From: Evansella cellulosilytica DSM 2522
GTDB taxonomy: Bacteria; Bacillota; Bacilli; Bacillales; Salisediminibacteriaceae
Length of the DNA: 64,000 nucleotides
Reading direction: 5' to 3'
Assembly (NCBI RefSeq): GCF_000177235.2
Contig: NC_014829.1
Span: 4,030,001-4,094,000, forward strand
Each line of letters starts with the position of its first letter. The stretch's first letter is position 1. Positions 36,638-46,108 of this stretch are shown one piece after another. The notes below the pieces were generated by a model, which did no database searches, was not told where the DNA came from, and saw only the letters and a list, made by a program, of their open reading frames with translations. The translations under genes and the position numbers were made by a program.

Positions 36638-37042
36638 TCATCCTTCTATTGTAAGAACGGTTGAATCATACCCTACATGTAGCAAGCTTTTTCTCACTTG
36701 ATCGTGATTTACCCTATACTGCTTTGTTCGATTCCATTTATGGCTCGGATTATCTCTTTCCTCTACCCAACCTTTTTTCACTAGCGCTTTAATATACTCC
36801 CTCATTGTTTTTGATGAAATATTCATTAATGTTTGCCGTGCAACTTCCTCTGAGGTGACGTTAAACCAACCACCGGTGTTTACAATCAAAGGTATGTTTT
36901 GACCGTTTTCCTCCTCGTACTCCACATGAACGAAAGACGCATATTGCTGTGCATATTCTAGTAGCTGATTGAGCACGATGGCCAGCTTGTAATCGCCAGT
37001 AATAGCAACAAACTCTTCTTTAATAATGACGCGACGTAGCAT
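36638..37042 (-). CDS. Phage-like winged-helix DNA-binding protein
   Basis: A 134-residue protein. GDYKLAIVLNQLLEYA near the N-terminus and SSKTMREYIKALVKKGWVEERDNPSHKWNRTKQYRVN (quoted in part: TMREYIKALVKKGWVEERD) match the helix-turn-helix protein type found in phage and plasmid replication or regulatory regions. It probably binds DNA. It has a broken paralogue directly downstream, 18 bases away, which shows a local tandem duplication. RBS AAGGAGGAAC. No other phage gene is near. Confidence 0.8.
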   Translation of the reverse strand: MLRRVIIKEEFVAITGDYKLAIVLNQLLEYAQQYASFVHVEYEEENGQNIPLIVNTGGWFNVTSEEVARQTLMNISSKTMREYIKALVKKGWVEERDNPSHKWNRTKQYRVNHDQVRKSLLHVGYDSTVLTIEG

Positions 37043-37225
37043 GCATGTTCCTCCTTTTCTCTTCTATACTTTTCGCTACTTATGTATGCGTCATAATGAA
37101 AAAAGGAGGGGAGATGGTCGTCTCTCACGAATTTGGGCTTCTCAAAGGGTAATTTCCCTCTATTTACCATCACCATAGAAGAATGGACGAATACCATATA
37201 TAGTGTGAGAGAATAAAATTCTTAG

Positions 37226-37254
37226 TTGACATATCAGAATAATCGAATTAATAT
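37226..37254 (+). promoter_or_regulatory. Sigma-A promoter of the SLC13 leader
   Basis: Perfect -35 TTGACA (37226-37231), 17-bp spacer and -10 TAATAT (37249-37254). It lies about 170 bp before the permease start. Confidence 0.75.
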
Positions 37255-37299
37255 AATATCAATATATATCAACTAAATATGCTGATTGGACTAACCAAA

Positions 37300-37344
37300 G
37301 GCATGTTCTCACAACCGTTTTGATTGGGAGCATGTCCTTTTTTT
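37300..37344 (+). terminator. Terminator-like hairpin in the SLC13 leader
   Basis: GGCATGTTCTC (37300-37310) pairs imperfectly with GGGAGCATGTCC (37326-37337), followed by seven T residues, between the promoter and the permease gene. It could be the expression platform of a riboswitch or attenuator, or end a short RNA of about 85 nt. No known riboswitch consensus was recognised. Confidence 0.6.
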
Positions 37345-37422
37345 ATACAATTTCAATCCATAGTAAACAAATAGGAATTATTATGAATCATCTTACATAA
37401 ATTATAGGTAGGAGAGAGAGAA

Positions 37423-39198
37423 ATGACTTTCGAAATCACATTTGTCATTATTGTCGTGTTGCTCATGCTCGTTTCCTTAGCGAAAGAGATTGCAAAGCCA
37501 GCTTTTATCGTTTTTATCGCATTAGCATCGCTTCTGTTAAGTGGCATATTATCACCAGCCGATGCTTTAAGAGGCTTCTCTAACGAAGGAATGCTCACCG
37601 TTGCTCTCCTCTTTATTGTGGCGGGGGCTGTTAAGCAAAGCGGCGTCTTAAACCAAATTGTCACTAAATCACTTGGCGGTGGAAAAAGTCCAAGAAAGTC
37701 ACTCGTTCAAATGATGGGTCCGATGGCCGGATTATCTGCATTTTTAAATAACACACCAATCGTTGTCATGTTTACACCAGTTGTTAGAAAGTGGTGTAAA
37801 GAAAGAAATATTGCCCCATCTAAGTTTTTAATACCACTATCTTATGCAACGATATTCGGAGGTACCTTAACGTTGATCGGAACTTCTACGAATCTCGTAA
37901 TCCATGGCTTTATGCTTGAACAAGGATTAGACGGTTTTTCGATGTTTCAACTAGCAATTGTTAGTTTACCGGCGGGGATTCTTGGCATCATTTATATGGT
38001 CACGATCGGTTATAAGCTTTTACCATCAAGAAGAACTTCAGAGGAGTCGTTTGAGGAAAGCTCCCGCGAGTATTTGTCTGAGGCATATGTGGAAGCAAAC
38101 TCTCCTTTAGTAGGGAAAACAATTGAGGAAGCAGGATTAAGAGAGTTAAGTGGACTCTATTTAATAGAGATTATTAGAAACGGAGAAAGAACCGCTTCTG
38201 TTCCTTCCTATAAAAAATTAATGGCGAACGATAAATTGATTTTCACAGGTGTTTTATCAACAATCGTAGACTTACAGAACATAAAGGGACTTCGTGTAGA
38301 AACTGGAACGAATTTAAAGCTAGAGGACTTGCAAAATGGTAGTGCCTCTTTGATGGAGGCTGTCGTGTCACACCAATCGTCGTTAGCGCAAAAAACTGTA
38401 AAAGAAAGTAAATTTCGCAGTAAATACGGTGCAGGTGTCGTTGCCGTGCATCGGGCAGATGTACGAATTAATGATAAAGTCGGCGATATTGTATTAAAGC
38501 CTGGAGATACATTACTCCTATTAAGTAACAAAGACTTTGAAAGACGGTGGACAAATTCCCGTGACTTTTACTTAATTTCTCCATTAAAGGAGCCGGAGGT
38601 TGTCGATTCTAGAAAGTCTATTATTGCATTATCTACTATTATTAGCATGATAGCTTTAGCTGCCTTTAACATTTTACCTATGTTTCAAAGTGCTTTATTA
38701 GCTGTTATCGTATTATTTTTCACGAAAACAATAACGTTTGAAGGTGCGAAAAAGTATATTCAGTTCGATGTCCTCTTATTAATCGCGTGTACGATAGGAA
38801 TTGGGATTGCATTAGATCAAACTGGAGCCGCCGCTCTCATTGCACAATCTTTCATTCACATTACGAAAGGGGTCGGGATCATCGGCGCCGTCATTGCTAT
38901 TTATTTACTAACCACGTTATTTACTGAGGTTATTACAAACAATGCAGCAGCCGTTCTCATGGTCCCAATCTCACTAGCAATTGCAAATCAGCTGTCCGTC
39001 GACCCTATGAGCTTTTTCGTGACAATTGCCATTGCTGCTTCAGCGAGCTTTGCCACACCAATCGGCTACCAAGCTAACTTGATCGTTTATGGACCAGGGG
39101 GCTATCGCTTTTCTGATTATTTAAAGGTAGGGATCCCACTCAATATCCTCTACTTGATCGTAACGGTAATCATCGTATATTTCGTTTGGCTAGTTTGA
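37423..39198 (+). CDS. SLC13 family permease with two RCK-C domains
   Basis: A 591-residue transporter of the divalent anion:sodium symporter superfamily. It has an N-terminal membrane half (1-205) with the helical hairpin LNNTPIVVMFTPVV and GTSTNLVIHG, two central RCK-C/TrkA-C domains (about 220-300 and 305-385: EANSPLVGKTIEEAGLR, KPGDTLLLL), and a second membrane half with ITNNAAAVLMVPI and the sodium-site motif ATPIGYQANLIV. Proteins of this layout often carry sulfate or other divalent anions. RBS TAGGAGAG. Regulated probably by the leader hairpin upstream. Confidence 0.92.
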   Translation: MTFEITFVIIVVLLMLVSLAKEIAKPAFIVFIALASLLLSGILSPADALRGFSNEGMLTVALLFIVAGAVKQSGVLNQIVTKSLGGGKSPRKSLVQMMGPMAGLSAFLNNTPIVVMFTPVVRKWCKERNIAPSKFLIPLSYATIFGGTLTLIGTSTNLVIHGFMLEQGLDGFSMFQLAIVSLPAGILGIIYMVTIGYKLLPSRRTSEESFEESSREYLSEAYVEANSPLVGKTIEEAGLRELSGLYLIEIIRNGERTASVPSYKKLMANDKLIFTGVLSTIVDLQNIKGLRVETGTNLKLEDLQNGSASLMEAVVSHQSSLAQKTVKESKFRSKYGAGVVAVHRADVRINDKVGDIVLKPGDTLLLLSNKDFERRWTNSRDFYLISPLKEPEVVDSRKSIIALSTIISMIALAAFNILPMFQSALLAVIVLFFTKTITFEGAKKYIQFDVLLLIACTIGIGIALDQTGAAALIAQSFIHITKGVGIIGAVIAIYLLTTLFTEVITNNAAAVLMVPISLAIANQLSVDPMSFFVTIAIAASASFATPIGYQANLIVYGPGGYRFSDYLKVGIPLNILYLIVTVIIVYFVWLV

Positions 39199-39210
39199 TA
39201 ATAAAATGGT

Positions 39211-39257
39211 TAAGGTTGACTCAAAAGGTCGATTTTTTACCTTTTGAGTCAACCTTA
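39211..39257 (+). terminator. X-type hairpin terminator after the SLC13 gene
   Basis: A 19-bp perfect stem with arms TAAGGTTGACTCAAAAGGT (39211-39229) and ACCTTTTGAGTCAACCTTA (39239-39257), separated by a T-rich loop. Confidence 0.88.
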
Positions 39258-39332
39258 AGCAATGTGCGTAGCCGCTGCAATCCCTTAAAGACCACTATAA
39301 ATGGTTTTTTTATAGTGGTCGCGCGGTGATAG
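39258..39332. repeat. Element X core next to array C
   Basis: AGCAATGTGCGTAGCCGCTGCAATC is the X half-site (here 39258 onward), followed by a central hairpin ACCACTATAA-TTATAGTGGT and GCGCGGTG. Array C begins directly afterwards. The central hairpin differs in sequence from the 8.1 and 56.1 kb copies but keeps the position. Confidence 0.75.
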
Positions 39333-39333
39333 T

Positions 39334-39880
39334 AGTCATTGGTCTTGTATGACGCGTCTTATTTTGGTTTTTTGCTTTTTCGCGTGTCATTGGCTTCGTA
39401 TGATACACATTATGCTGGCTCTTCGGCTTTTTCATGTGTCATTGACTTCGTATGATACATCTTATTTCGGCTCTTCGGCTTTTTCATGTGTCATTCGATT
39501 CGTATGATACACATTATTCTGGCTCTTCGGCTTTTTCATGTGTCATTCGATTCGTATGACACACATTATACTGGCTCCACTGCTTTTTCACGTGTCATTG
39601 ACCTCGTATGACACACATTATGCTGACTCTTCTGCTTTTTCATGTGTCATTGCCTTCGTATGATACATCTTATTTCGGCTCTTCGGCTTTTTCGCGTGTC
39701 ATTGACTTCGTATGATACATCTTATTTCGGCTCTTCGGCTTTTTCATGTGTCATTCGCTTCGTATGACACACATTATGCTGGCTCCACTGCTTTTTCACG
39801 TGTCATTGGCTTCGTATGACACACAACATTCCAAAACTACAGCTTTTTCGTGCGTCATTGCCTATGCCATTATAATACAT
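39334..39880. repeat. Tandem array C: about 10 units of 52 bp
   Basis: Unit CATTGACTTCGTATGATACA, then TCTTATTTCGGCTCTTCGG, then CTTTTTCATGTGT: 52 bp. The last copy near 39858 is degenerate. It shares the CATTG-CTTCGTATGA core and a TTTTTCATGTGT end with array B. It lies between convergent SLC13 and lipoprotein genes. Confidence 0.95.
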
Positions 39881-39898
39881 GACCCATACTCCTCATTT

Positions 39899-41572
39899 TT
39901 ACTCCGGACTTTCGATCTTGCTTAACGTAAATCGATTGTTATTCTCATCAACAGTATAACTCCACGTAAAATCTCTCACTTCATTAGAGCCATCTGCTTG
40001 GATAATATCAATTGTTTCTACAACAGTGACGATGTGCTGGTTGCTCGTCACATGCAAGTCATAGTCAATGACATCATAACCAACTAACGCCTGCGTGATT
40101 CCAAGGTCATCCATTCTATTGACTAGCGCTATTTGATCATGGTAAAGTGCGCTATCGTGAGTTAAAGTAGGCTCAACATAGGCAAAGTCATTTTCATTGA
40201 TCGCTTTTATTAAGCTATTAAGGTAACGACCAACTGCATTAGAAAGTGCCGTCTCTATGTCTACCTCTTTTTCCTTAGGCGCTCTTTCCTCTTCCTGTTT
40301 ATCCTCGTCCATACTTCCGGCACTTTCTTCGATTTCTTCACTATCGGTCGTAGCGCCTGATTCGTGCATTGTTAAAGACTCATAGTGGTCTACATTAGAC
40401 TCATCTACTATTTGAATGATATATGGCGGGCCAAAGACTGAGGAATAGACGATGTGGTTAGCCCCAACTGCCAATCCTCCATTCGTCTCCCCTTGAACAA
40501 GGACTTCAAAATCACCATTTGCAACGTTAACGAGAACTAACGCCTCTTCTTCTGAAAAAATAATGTGGTCCTTGCCTACCCAATGTACATCTCTCACATT
40601 GTTTAACCCATCTATCAATAGCCTTGGCGTCTCAATGATAAATTCATTCGTGTCATACACGTAATATTTAACAAACCACTCGCCTGCTTCATTAAATTCG
40701 ACCTCGAATGAGTCCGCTGTTTTCGCAGTTTCATAAAATAGATGGAACTCGCCTGTCAACACATCGTACCAATGCATCTTCCCTTGATCAGGATTTACAG
40801 AGAATACTGGAGCAGCACCATCGATTTTTCCTAATATTAGATTTTTATCGCGGCTCTCTAGTAAGCGATGTTCACTTTCTTCATAATGGTATAAGTGATT
40901 CTGTACTGTTTCTGTGTTATCTTTAAAATTAAACAGCGCATACCCATCACTTGCTTGTAAAAAAAGCGCCTCTTCAACATCTGTTTGCTTTCCAATACTT
41001 GAAGTCCCATCATAAAGTTCAAAGTCACCATCATGAAATTGCCCATGTACGACATGATTTTTTATTGGATCAAATGCCATCAGCGAAACTTCATTAAACA
41101 TTTCTAGCTCACTATCAAAGCGATGCGCATTGTTTTGGTAAAAATATTTTTCTGCTGCTAGCCCTCTTACTTCTTGTGAACCTTGTGGTAAATCATAATA
41201 AATAGCGCCTTCATTAATAGCAAATACTGATGCCTCAAATCGTGCCACTTCATCTTGCTCAACACTCGCAGGGCTATTTAAATAAAGGCCTGCTACTTCA
41301 AATACTGTCTCACTATCAAAATTGTCGATGTTCTGGTTAGTAAAAATTGCTTTATCAGAAACCCGGTATGCCTTCATGTCAGGGAAAAAACCGTAATCTA
41401 AAGTTAGTTGTTTTTGTTCTATCGAATGAAACGCTGTATCTGTTGGATCAATTGTATTCTCAGTTTGTTCAGTATCTGTATTAAGTTCAACTTGCTCACT
41501 GTCAGCATCCGTATCATCACTACATGCCACTAACATGATAGCGATAAAAATAAAATATAATTTTTTCCCCAT
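39899..41572 (-). CDS. Large lipoprotein with C-terminal NTF2-like (TcaA-type) domain
   Basis: A 557-residue surface lipoprotein: signal peptide with lipobox MLVAC (Cys near 17), an acidic linker, a long beta-rich middle (about 60-400) whose repeated DGYALFNFKDN/GKIDGAAPVFSVN-like strands suggest a propeller, a second Glu-rich linker (about 415-450), and a C-terminal domain ALSNAVGRYLNSLIKAINEND...TWSYTVDENNNRFTLS like the NTF2-like tail of TcaA proteins. ATG 41572 has GAAGGAG; the longer upstream frame has no ribosome site. Function unknown. Confidence 0.8.
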   Translation of the reverse strand: MGKKLYFIFIAIMLVACSDDTDADSEQVELNTDTEQTENTIDPTDTAFHSIEQKQLTLDYGFFPDMKAYRVSDKAIFTNQNIDNFDSETVFEVAGLYLNSPASVEQDEVARFEASVFAINEGAIYYDLPQGSQEVRGLAAEKYFYQNNAHRFDSELEMFNEVSLMAFDPIKNHVVHGQFHDGDFELYDGTSSIGKQTDVEEALFLQASDGYALFNFKDNTETVQNHLYHYEESEHRLLESRDKNLILGKIDGAAPVFSVNPDQGKMHWYDVLTGEFHLFYETAKTADSFEVEFNEAGEWFVKYYVYDTNEFIIETPRLLIDGLNNVRDVHWVGKDHIIFSEEEALVLVNVANGDFEVLVQGETNGGLAVGANHIVYSSVFGPPYIIQIVDESNVDHYESLTMHESGATTDSEEIEESAGSMDEDKQEEERAPKEKEVDIETALSNAVGRYLNSLIKAINENDFAYVEPTLTHDSALYHDQIALVNRMDDLGITQALVGYDVIDYDLHVTSNQHIVTVVETIDIIQADGSNEVRDFTWSYTVDENNNRFTLSKIESPE

Positions 41573-41685
41573 ATTGCTCTCCTTCAAGTTATTATGTTTT
41601 TTTGGCACAATGTTGATTATTGCTTCACAAACTCGTTTTCTAGTTTTGTCCACAAACCTTGTTTTATAAAACTATCAACTTAGTT

Positions 41686-42663
41686 TTACTCTTCATACAA
41701 CCAAAGTTGGTGCTCTCTTGCTAGCAAATTTAATAACTTATCAAAAGACATGGTTATTTCATTATTCCTGTCTTTCATATATTCTAGATAATCGGCTGCT
41801 TTATAGAATTCCTCATCTAACGTATAGAAGCCGATGCCTTTAGCGAAAACCTCCTGATGACGTGCCGATAATTCATTCCATGTCACATCATATAAATCAT
41901 CATACTCTCTATTTCCCATTATCACGTCATTCATTTGCTCGGCTGTTGTAAGTAACACTCGATCTGGATACGTTTGATACCCAAAGCTTATATATTCATA
42001 AAATCTTTCATAAACTGTTCTCTCTATGTCATAGTCATACTCAACGTTTACTTCAATCTTATCGGTAAGATAATACGGTTCTCGCTTAAACTTCACTTCT
42101 ACGTATTGGTCGTTATCCAATGCGTAAACCGCAATGGAATAATCCCGCGGCATGATATATATCAATTCAGCGTCATCCGGTAAATACATCTCGATCTTTT
42201 CCATCGTGTTTTCTGGATATGTAATTATTCTTGCCTCCAAGTAGATGACCTCTCTATCAGGACCATGAAAAGACGAAGTACTGAAAAATCTTAACCTATG
42301 ATCTACATCATCGTCATCCGTATAGTTGATTTCCATCCCATAGTTAGTCGCATCTTCGTTATAATTACCGTAGAAATCCAAAAATTCCTCTTGAGGATCT
42401 CCCATTCTAGGATAACCTGTTAGATCACTTGTTTCTGTAGACTCAGGCTCCGCGTCTGAAGACTCTTCCTCGATTTCAGATTGGTCATCTCTTAAAACTC
42501 CCGTTATTTCTATGTTCTCTTCCTCGCCATCTTCACTATTGGCAACTTGCTCTTCTTCTGTATCCGCTTCATCGTCCTGGGCATTTATAGATTCTGTCTC
42601 ATCATTACACCCAACTAAGTATAAGAATAAAAAAATAAATATAACATACATAAGTCCCTTCAA
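41686..42663 (-). CDS. Acidic lipoprotein of unknown function
   Basis: A 325-residue lipoprotein that starts at TTG 42663, eight bases after GAGGAGG. Lipobox YLVGC (Cys near 19), then about 75 residues dominated by Glu, Asp, Ser and Thr, then a globular domain (from about 95) with many Tyr and Asp. It lies upstream of the TcaA-like lipoprotein gene with a 113-base gap, so both could share a transcript. No known domain recognised. Confidence 0.8.
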   Translation of the reverse strand: MKGLMYVIFIFLFLYLVGCNDETESINAQDDEADTEEEQVANSEDGEEENIEITGVLRDDQSEIEEESSDAEPESTETSDLTGYPRMGDPQEEFLDFYGNYNEDATNYGMEINYTDDDDVDHRLRFFSTSSFHGPDREVIYLEARIITYPENTMEKIEMYLPDDAELIYIMPRDYSIAVYALDNDQYVEVKFKREPYYLTDKIEVNVEYDYDIERTVYERFYEYISFGYQTYPDRVLLTTAEQMNDVIMGNREYDDLYDVTWNELSARHQEVFAKGIGFYTLDEEFYKAADYLEYMKDRNNEITMSFDKLLNLLAREHQLWLYEE

Positions 42664-42878
42664 TATCTGTTCCTCCTCTAGGTATTTATTCTCACCATTC
42701 CTTTCTATACAAGTTTCCCACTTACACATAGTGGTTATTATAGCAATAAACAGCTAAGTAAATAAGACTTTAGTAAGAAAAAGTGTCTAGAATATTTCGA
42801 CAACAGGAATCTTCAACCTTTTCAGTAGTCAAAAAGATCTAGGAAGACACTTGAATAGCTTTGGAGGCATTTTTCTTA

Positions 42879-43630
42879 GTTGCTTGATGACCGTCGCGAC
42901 TTCCGTTTCGATTTCTCGGGTTGCATTGCCTTCGTATGATGACCTTCGCGACTTCCGTTTCGATTTCTCGGGCAGCATTGCCTTCGTATGATGACCTTCG
43001 CGGCTTCAGTTTTGGTTTCTCGGGCAGCATTGCCTTCGTATGTTGACCGTCGCGACTTCCGTTTCGATTTCTCGGGCAGCATTGCCTTCGTATGTTGACC
43101 TTCGCGGCTTCAGTTTTGGTTTCTCGGGCAGCATTGCCTTCGTATGATGACCTTCAGCTCTTCAGTTTTACTCTCTCGGGTTGCATAGCCTTCGTATGAT
43201 GACCGTCGCGACTTCAGTTTCGATTTCTCGGGCTGCATTGAACTCGTATGATGACCGTCGCGACTTCAGTATCGATTTCTCGGGCAGCATTGAACTCGTA
43301 TGATGACTTTCAGCTCTTCAGTTTTACTCTCTCGGGTTGCATTGGACTTGTATGATGACCGTCTCGACTTCCGTTTTGTTTTCTCGGGCTGCATTGAACT
43401 TGTATGATGACCGTCGAGGCTTCCGTTTAAATTTCTCGGGCAGCATTGCCTTCGTATGATGACCTTCGCGGCTTCAGTTTTGATTTCTCGGGCAGCATTG
43501 AACTCGTATGATGACCGTCTCGACTTCAGTTTCGATTTCTCGGGCTGCATTAGCTTCGTATGATGACCTTCGCGACTTCCGTTTCGTTTTCTCGGGCAGT
43601 ATTGGCTTCGGTTGATGATCGTCATCGAGT
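42879..43630. repeat. Tandem array D: about 14 units of 52 bp
   Basis: Unit CATTGCCTTCGTATGATGAC, then CTTCGCGACTTCCGTTTCGA, then TTTCTCGGGCAG: 52 bp. The core CATTG-CTTCGTATGA is shared with arrays B and C. It is richer in G and C than its surroundings. The minus strand is open in all three phases (Arg/Lys/Glu-rich frames), which is an effect of the 52-bp period and not evidence of a gene. Confidence 0.96.
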
Positions 43631-43808
43631 TTCCAGTTAGGTGACGAGTAGCATTGCTCTTCTATTCTACTCATCATGCTTGTATTTCCTTTTCTCGTAC
43701 AGCATTACTATGCATCAATGCTTGATAATGCTAATCATAAAATGTGTTTTTCCCACAAGTTAATAAAATTCCTAAAGGGTCTGTCCCAAAAAGTAACTAA
43801 ATTTTTCG

Positions 43809-43942
43809 GCAATGGCTCCACTCGCCGCGCGCCCACTATAAGAAAATCGACTTTTAGTGGGCTTTTAAATATTGCGGTGGCTCCGCACATTGTTTAGAGG
43901 TTGCCTCAAAGGATAAAAAATCAACCTTTTGAGGCAACCTCT
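43809..43942. repeat. Composite element X with terminator hairpin
   Basis: GCAATGGCTCCACTCGCCGC, central hairpin GCCCACTATAAGAAA-TTTTAGTGGGC, ATTGCGGTGGCTCCGCACATTG, then the terminal hairpin GAGGTTGCCTCAAAGG against CCTTTTGAGGCAACCTC (43898-43942), which probably ends the SPOCS gene transcript. Confidence 0.85.
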
Positions 43943-43953
43943 TTAATAGCCAT

Positions 43954-44787
43954 TTACCATTTTTTCTTTGAGTCGATGTTTACTTGCTGCTCTTGCAACA
44001 CTTTAATTTTAACTTCTACTACCATTTTTTCTTCAATCTTTGTGAAAGTTCCTTCTTCGAATGGTGCTTCTAGTTCTTCACCACGTCTGTCTCTTACTCT
44101 CCCCATTTTTCTATCAAGCGCTTTGTCTAGCTCTATAAAGTGAGTTGAGACAATTTCACAATATGGCAGTTCGTTAAACTCTTCCCCACTGATCTGGTTA
44201 TATTGCGATAAATCAGTAGAAAGCATCTTCTCTGTAGAAGCATGACCATCTGGTAGCTTTGAAGACTTGAAGTAAGAGAACTCTTGGGAATCTGGTAGTA
44301 GCTTGAATGTTGGATCATTAATGAAGTCTACTTCTGTTACTGTACTAAATGGCACATCGACTGTTAGCGAGCGTATATTTGATACTACGGCATGTTTCGT
44401 GCTATAGTTTGGCGTTGCGTATTGAATGTTTTTGCGAACAAAACCTTTAATGAATAGTTTATTTGTTGGAAGTAATAAGCGACACTGCGTAATTTTTAAG
44501 TTCTTTTTGATTTCCTTGATCTCTAATACTGGCTCTGGAAATTCAATTTTGGCATTTAAATCTAGCTGCACCTGCTCCTCTGCCAATACTACTGGAACCT
44601 TTGCTGTTTTTTCACCAAACGATACGTCTGGTTTCTCTCGTCTACTTTTTGATCTTGGTGAAATGGCATTCTTTGACTTGATAGGATCTAGATTGAAAAA
44701 TGGTTTCGCTGGTTTGTTTACTTTTTCTGTCGTGTTTTTACTGTTTGTGTTCTCCTGGCCACCTTTTCCTTTTCTATCAGCCATCAT
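43954..44787 (-). CDS. SPOCS/DUF3794 domain protein (CsxC-like)
   Basis: A 277-residue protein. The N-terminal 65 residues are basic, Asn/Lys/Ser-rich and probably unstructured; the SPOCS (DUF3794) domain follows with LDLNAKIEFPEPVLEIK, LKITQCRLLLPTNKLFIKG and FVRKNIQYAT. The C-terminal part is acidic then ends in a Lys-rich tail. Proteins of this family are linked to spore coat or exosporium layers, so this supports a spore-former, though no sporulation promoter was identified. GGGAGGTG lies five and eight bases before two adjacent ATG codons. Confidence 0.83.
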   Translation of the reverse strand: MMADRKGKGGQENTNSKNTTEKVNKPAKPFFNLDPIKSKNAISPRSKSRREKPDVSFGEKTAKVPVVLAEEQVQLDLNAKIEFPEPVLEIKEIKKNLKITQCRLLLPTNKLFIKGFVRKNIQYATPNYSTKHAVVSNIRSLTVDVPFSTVTEVDFINDPTFKLLPDSQEFSYFKSSKLPDGHASTEKMLSTDLSQYNQISGEEFNELPYCEIVSTHFIELDKALDRKMGRVRDRRGEELEAPFEEGTFTKIEEKMVVEVKIKVLQEQQVNIDSKKKW

Positions 44788-44925
44788 CTATTCACCTCCC
44801 TTTATTATCTACTACACTATATGCATAGTAATAAAAAGAGAGTGGACGACCTATCCATTCCATTCGCATATTTTTCTACTAAATTTTAGTTGAACGTGGA
44901 AATTAGTAGATACATCATATTTTTG

Positions 44926-45825
44926 TTAAAAAACAATCGTCTTATTTTTATAAATAATAATTCTGTCATCTATGTGCCATTTGACAGCTCGCGTAAGCAC
45001 ACTTCGTTCAATGGAGGCACCTAATTTTTTCAGTCTTTCCACATTATCACGATGATCTACACGGGCAATATCTTGTTCAATGATTGGCCCCTCATCTAAA
45101 TCATTCGTAACATAATGAGAAGTGGCTCCGATAAGCTTGACGCCACGGTCATGTGCTCTTTCATAAGGTTTTGCACCAATAAAGGCTGGTAAAAACGAAT
45201 GATGTATATTAATTATTTTGTTTTCATGTTCCTTCACAAATTCAGGTGTTAATATTTGCATATATCGCGCTAAAATAATGACATCAATGTCATAATCCTT
45301 TAATAACTGTAGCTGTTTTTCTTCTACTTCTTTACGAATATCTTTATTTGCCTTTATGTAATAATATGGAATACCCATGCTTTCCACTAGCTCACGGCCA
45401 TCTTCGTGATTACTAACGACAAGTGCAATATCTGTTAGGAGATCGCCACTTTGCCAATCCCACAAAAGCTCACGTAAGCAATGAAGCTCTTTTGATACGA
45501 AAATGGCTGTTCTCTTAATGAGAGAAACTTGCGTTAAGCTCCATTCCATTGAAAACTTGCTGGCAATCTCAGCAAAGCTTTCTTTCATCTCCTTTACTTT
45601 TTCCTTAAATGAAGGACACTCAAATTCGATTCGGATAAAAAAAGTGCCTCCCTCTGGATTCGTAGAATATTGGCTTGACTCGATAATGTTTGCATCAAAC
45701 GAGTAAAACATATTTGATATTGCTGCAACAATGCCTGGCTGATCCGAGCAGCTAACTAATAGACGGCCTCGATTTTTATTGCGTTCTTTGAATCGTTCCA
45801 TGTTTTCCTTATTGTATACAGTCAT
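44926..45825 (-). CDS. purU: Formyltetrahydrofolate deformylase
   Basis: Hydrolyses 10-formyltetrahydrofolate to formate and tetrahydrofolate. The 299-residue protein has an N-terminal ACT domain (about 20-100; LLVSCSDQPGIVAAISN) and a formyltransferase domain with SKELHCLRELLW, VSNHEDGRELVE, IINIHHSFLPAFIGAKPY (catalytic His), GATSHYVT and the catalytic Asp in LDEGPIIEQ. The first line after the start, MTVYNKENMERFKE, is a short charged tail. Stands alone. Confidence 0.95.
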   Translation of the reverse strand: MTVYNKENMERFKERNKNRGRLLVSCSDQPGIVAAISNMFYSFDANIIESSQYSTNPEGGTFFIRIEFECPSFKEKVKEMKESFAEIASKFSMEWSLTQVSLIKRTAIFVSKELHCLRELLWDWQSGDLLTDIALVVSNHEDGRELVESMGIPYYYIKANKDIRKEVEEKQLQLLKDYDIDVIILARYMQILTPEFVKEHENKIINIHHSFLPAFIGAKPYERAHDRGVKLIGATSHYVTNDLDEGPIIEQDIARVDHRDNVERLKKLGASIERSVLTRAVKWHIDDRIIIYKNKTIVF

Positions 45826-46108
45826 GATAAAACCTCGCTTCTTTTGATAAAAACATTATACAAGACATGCTCACAGTAATACAGTGAATATTCAAATAAA
45901 TTAATTGCTGTCGTTTATTGTTAGAAATGTGGAGTATATTTAATTACTGTTTTTTTCCCGTAACCACTTGTGGGGGCATGACACTTCATCGCCTGTTTAT
46001 TACAAAATACACCTCAAGTCTTATATAAATTATATCTAAGGGGCATTTTGTACTTTTCGTCGCTACCATATAATCATGTTAAAGAGAGAACAATTGGAGG
46101 AATGAGCG

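Noticed and set aside
42839-43677. Arg/Lys/Glu-rich minus-strand frames in array D
   Set aside because: They are a by-product of the repeat: the same residues recur in three phases, with no ribosome sites.
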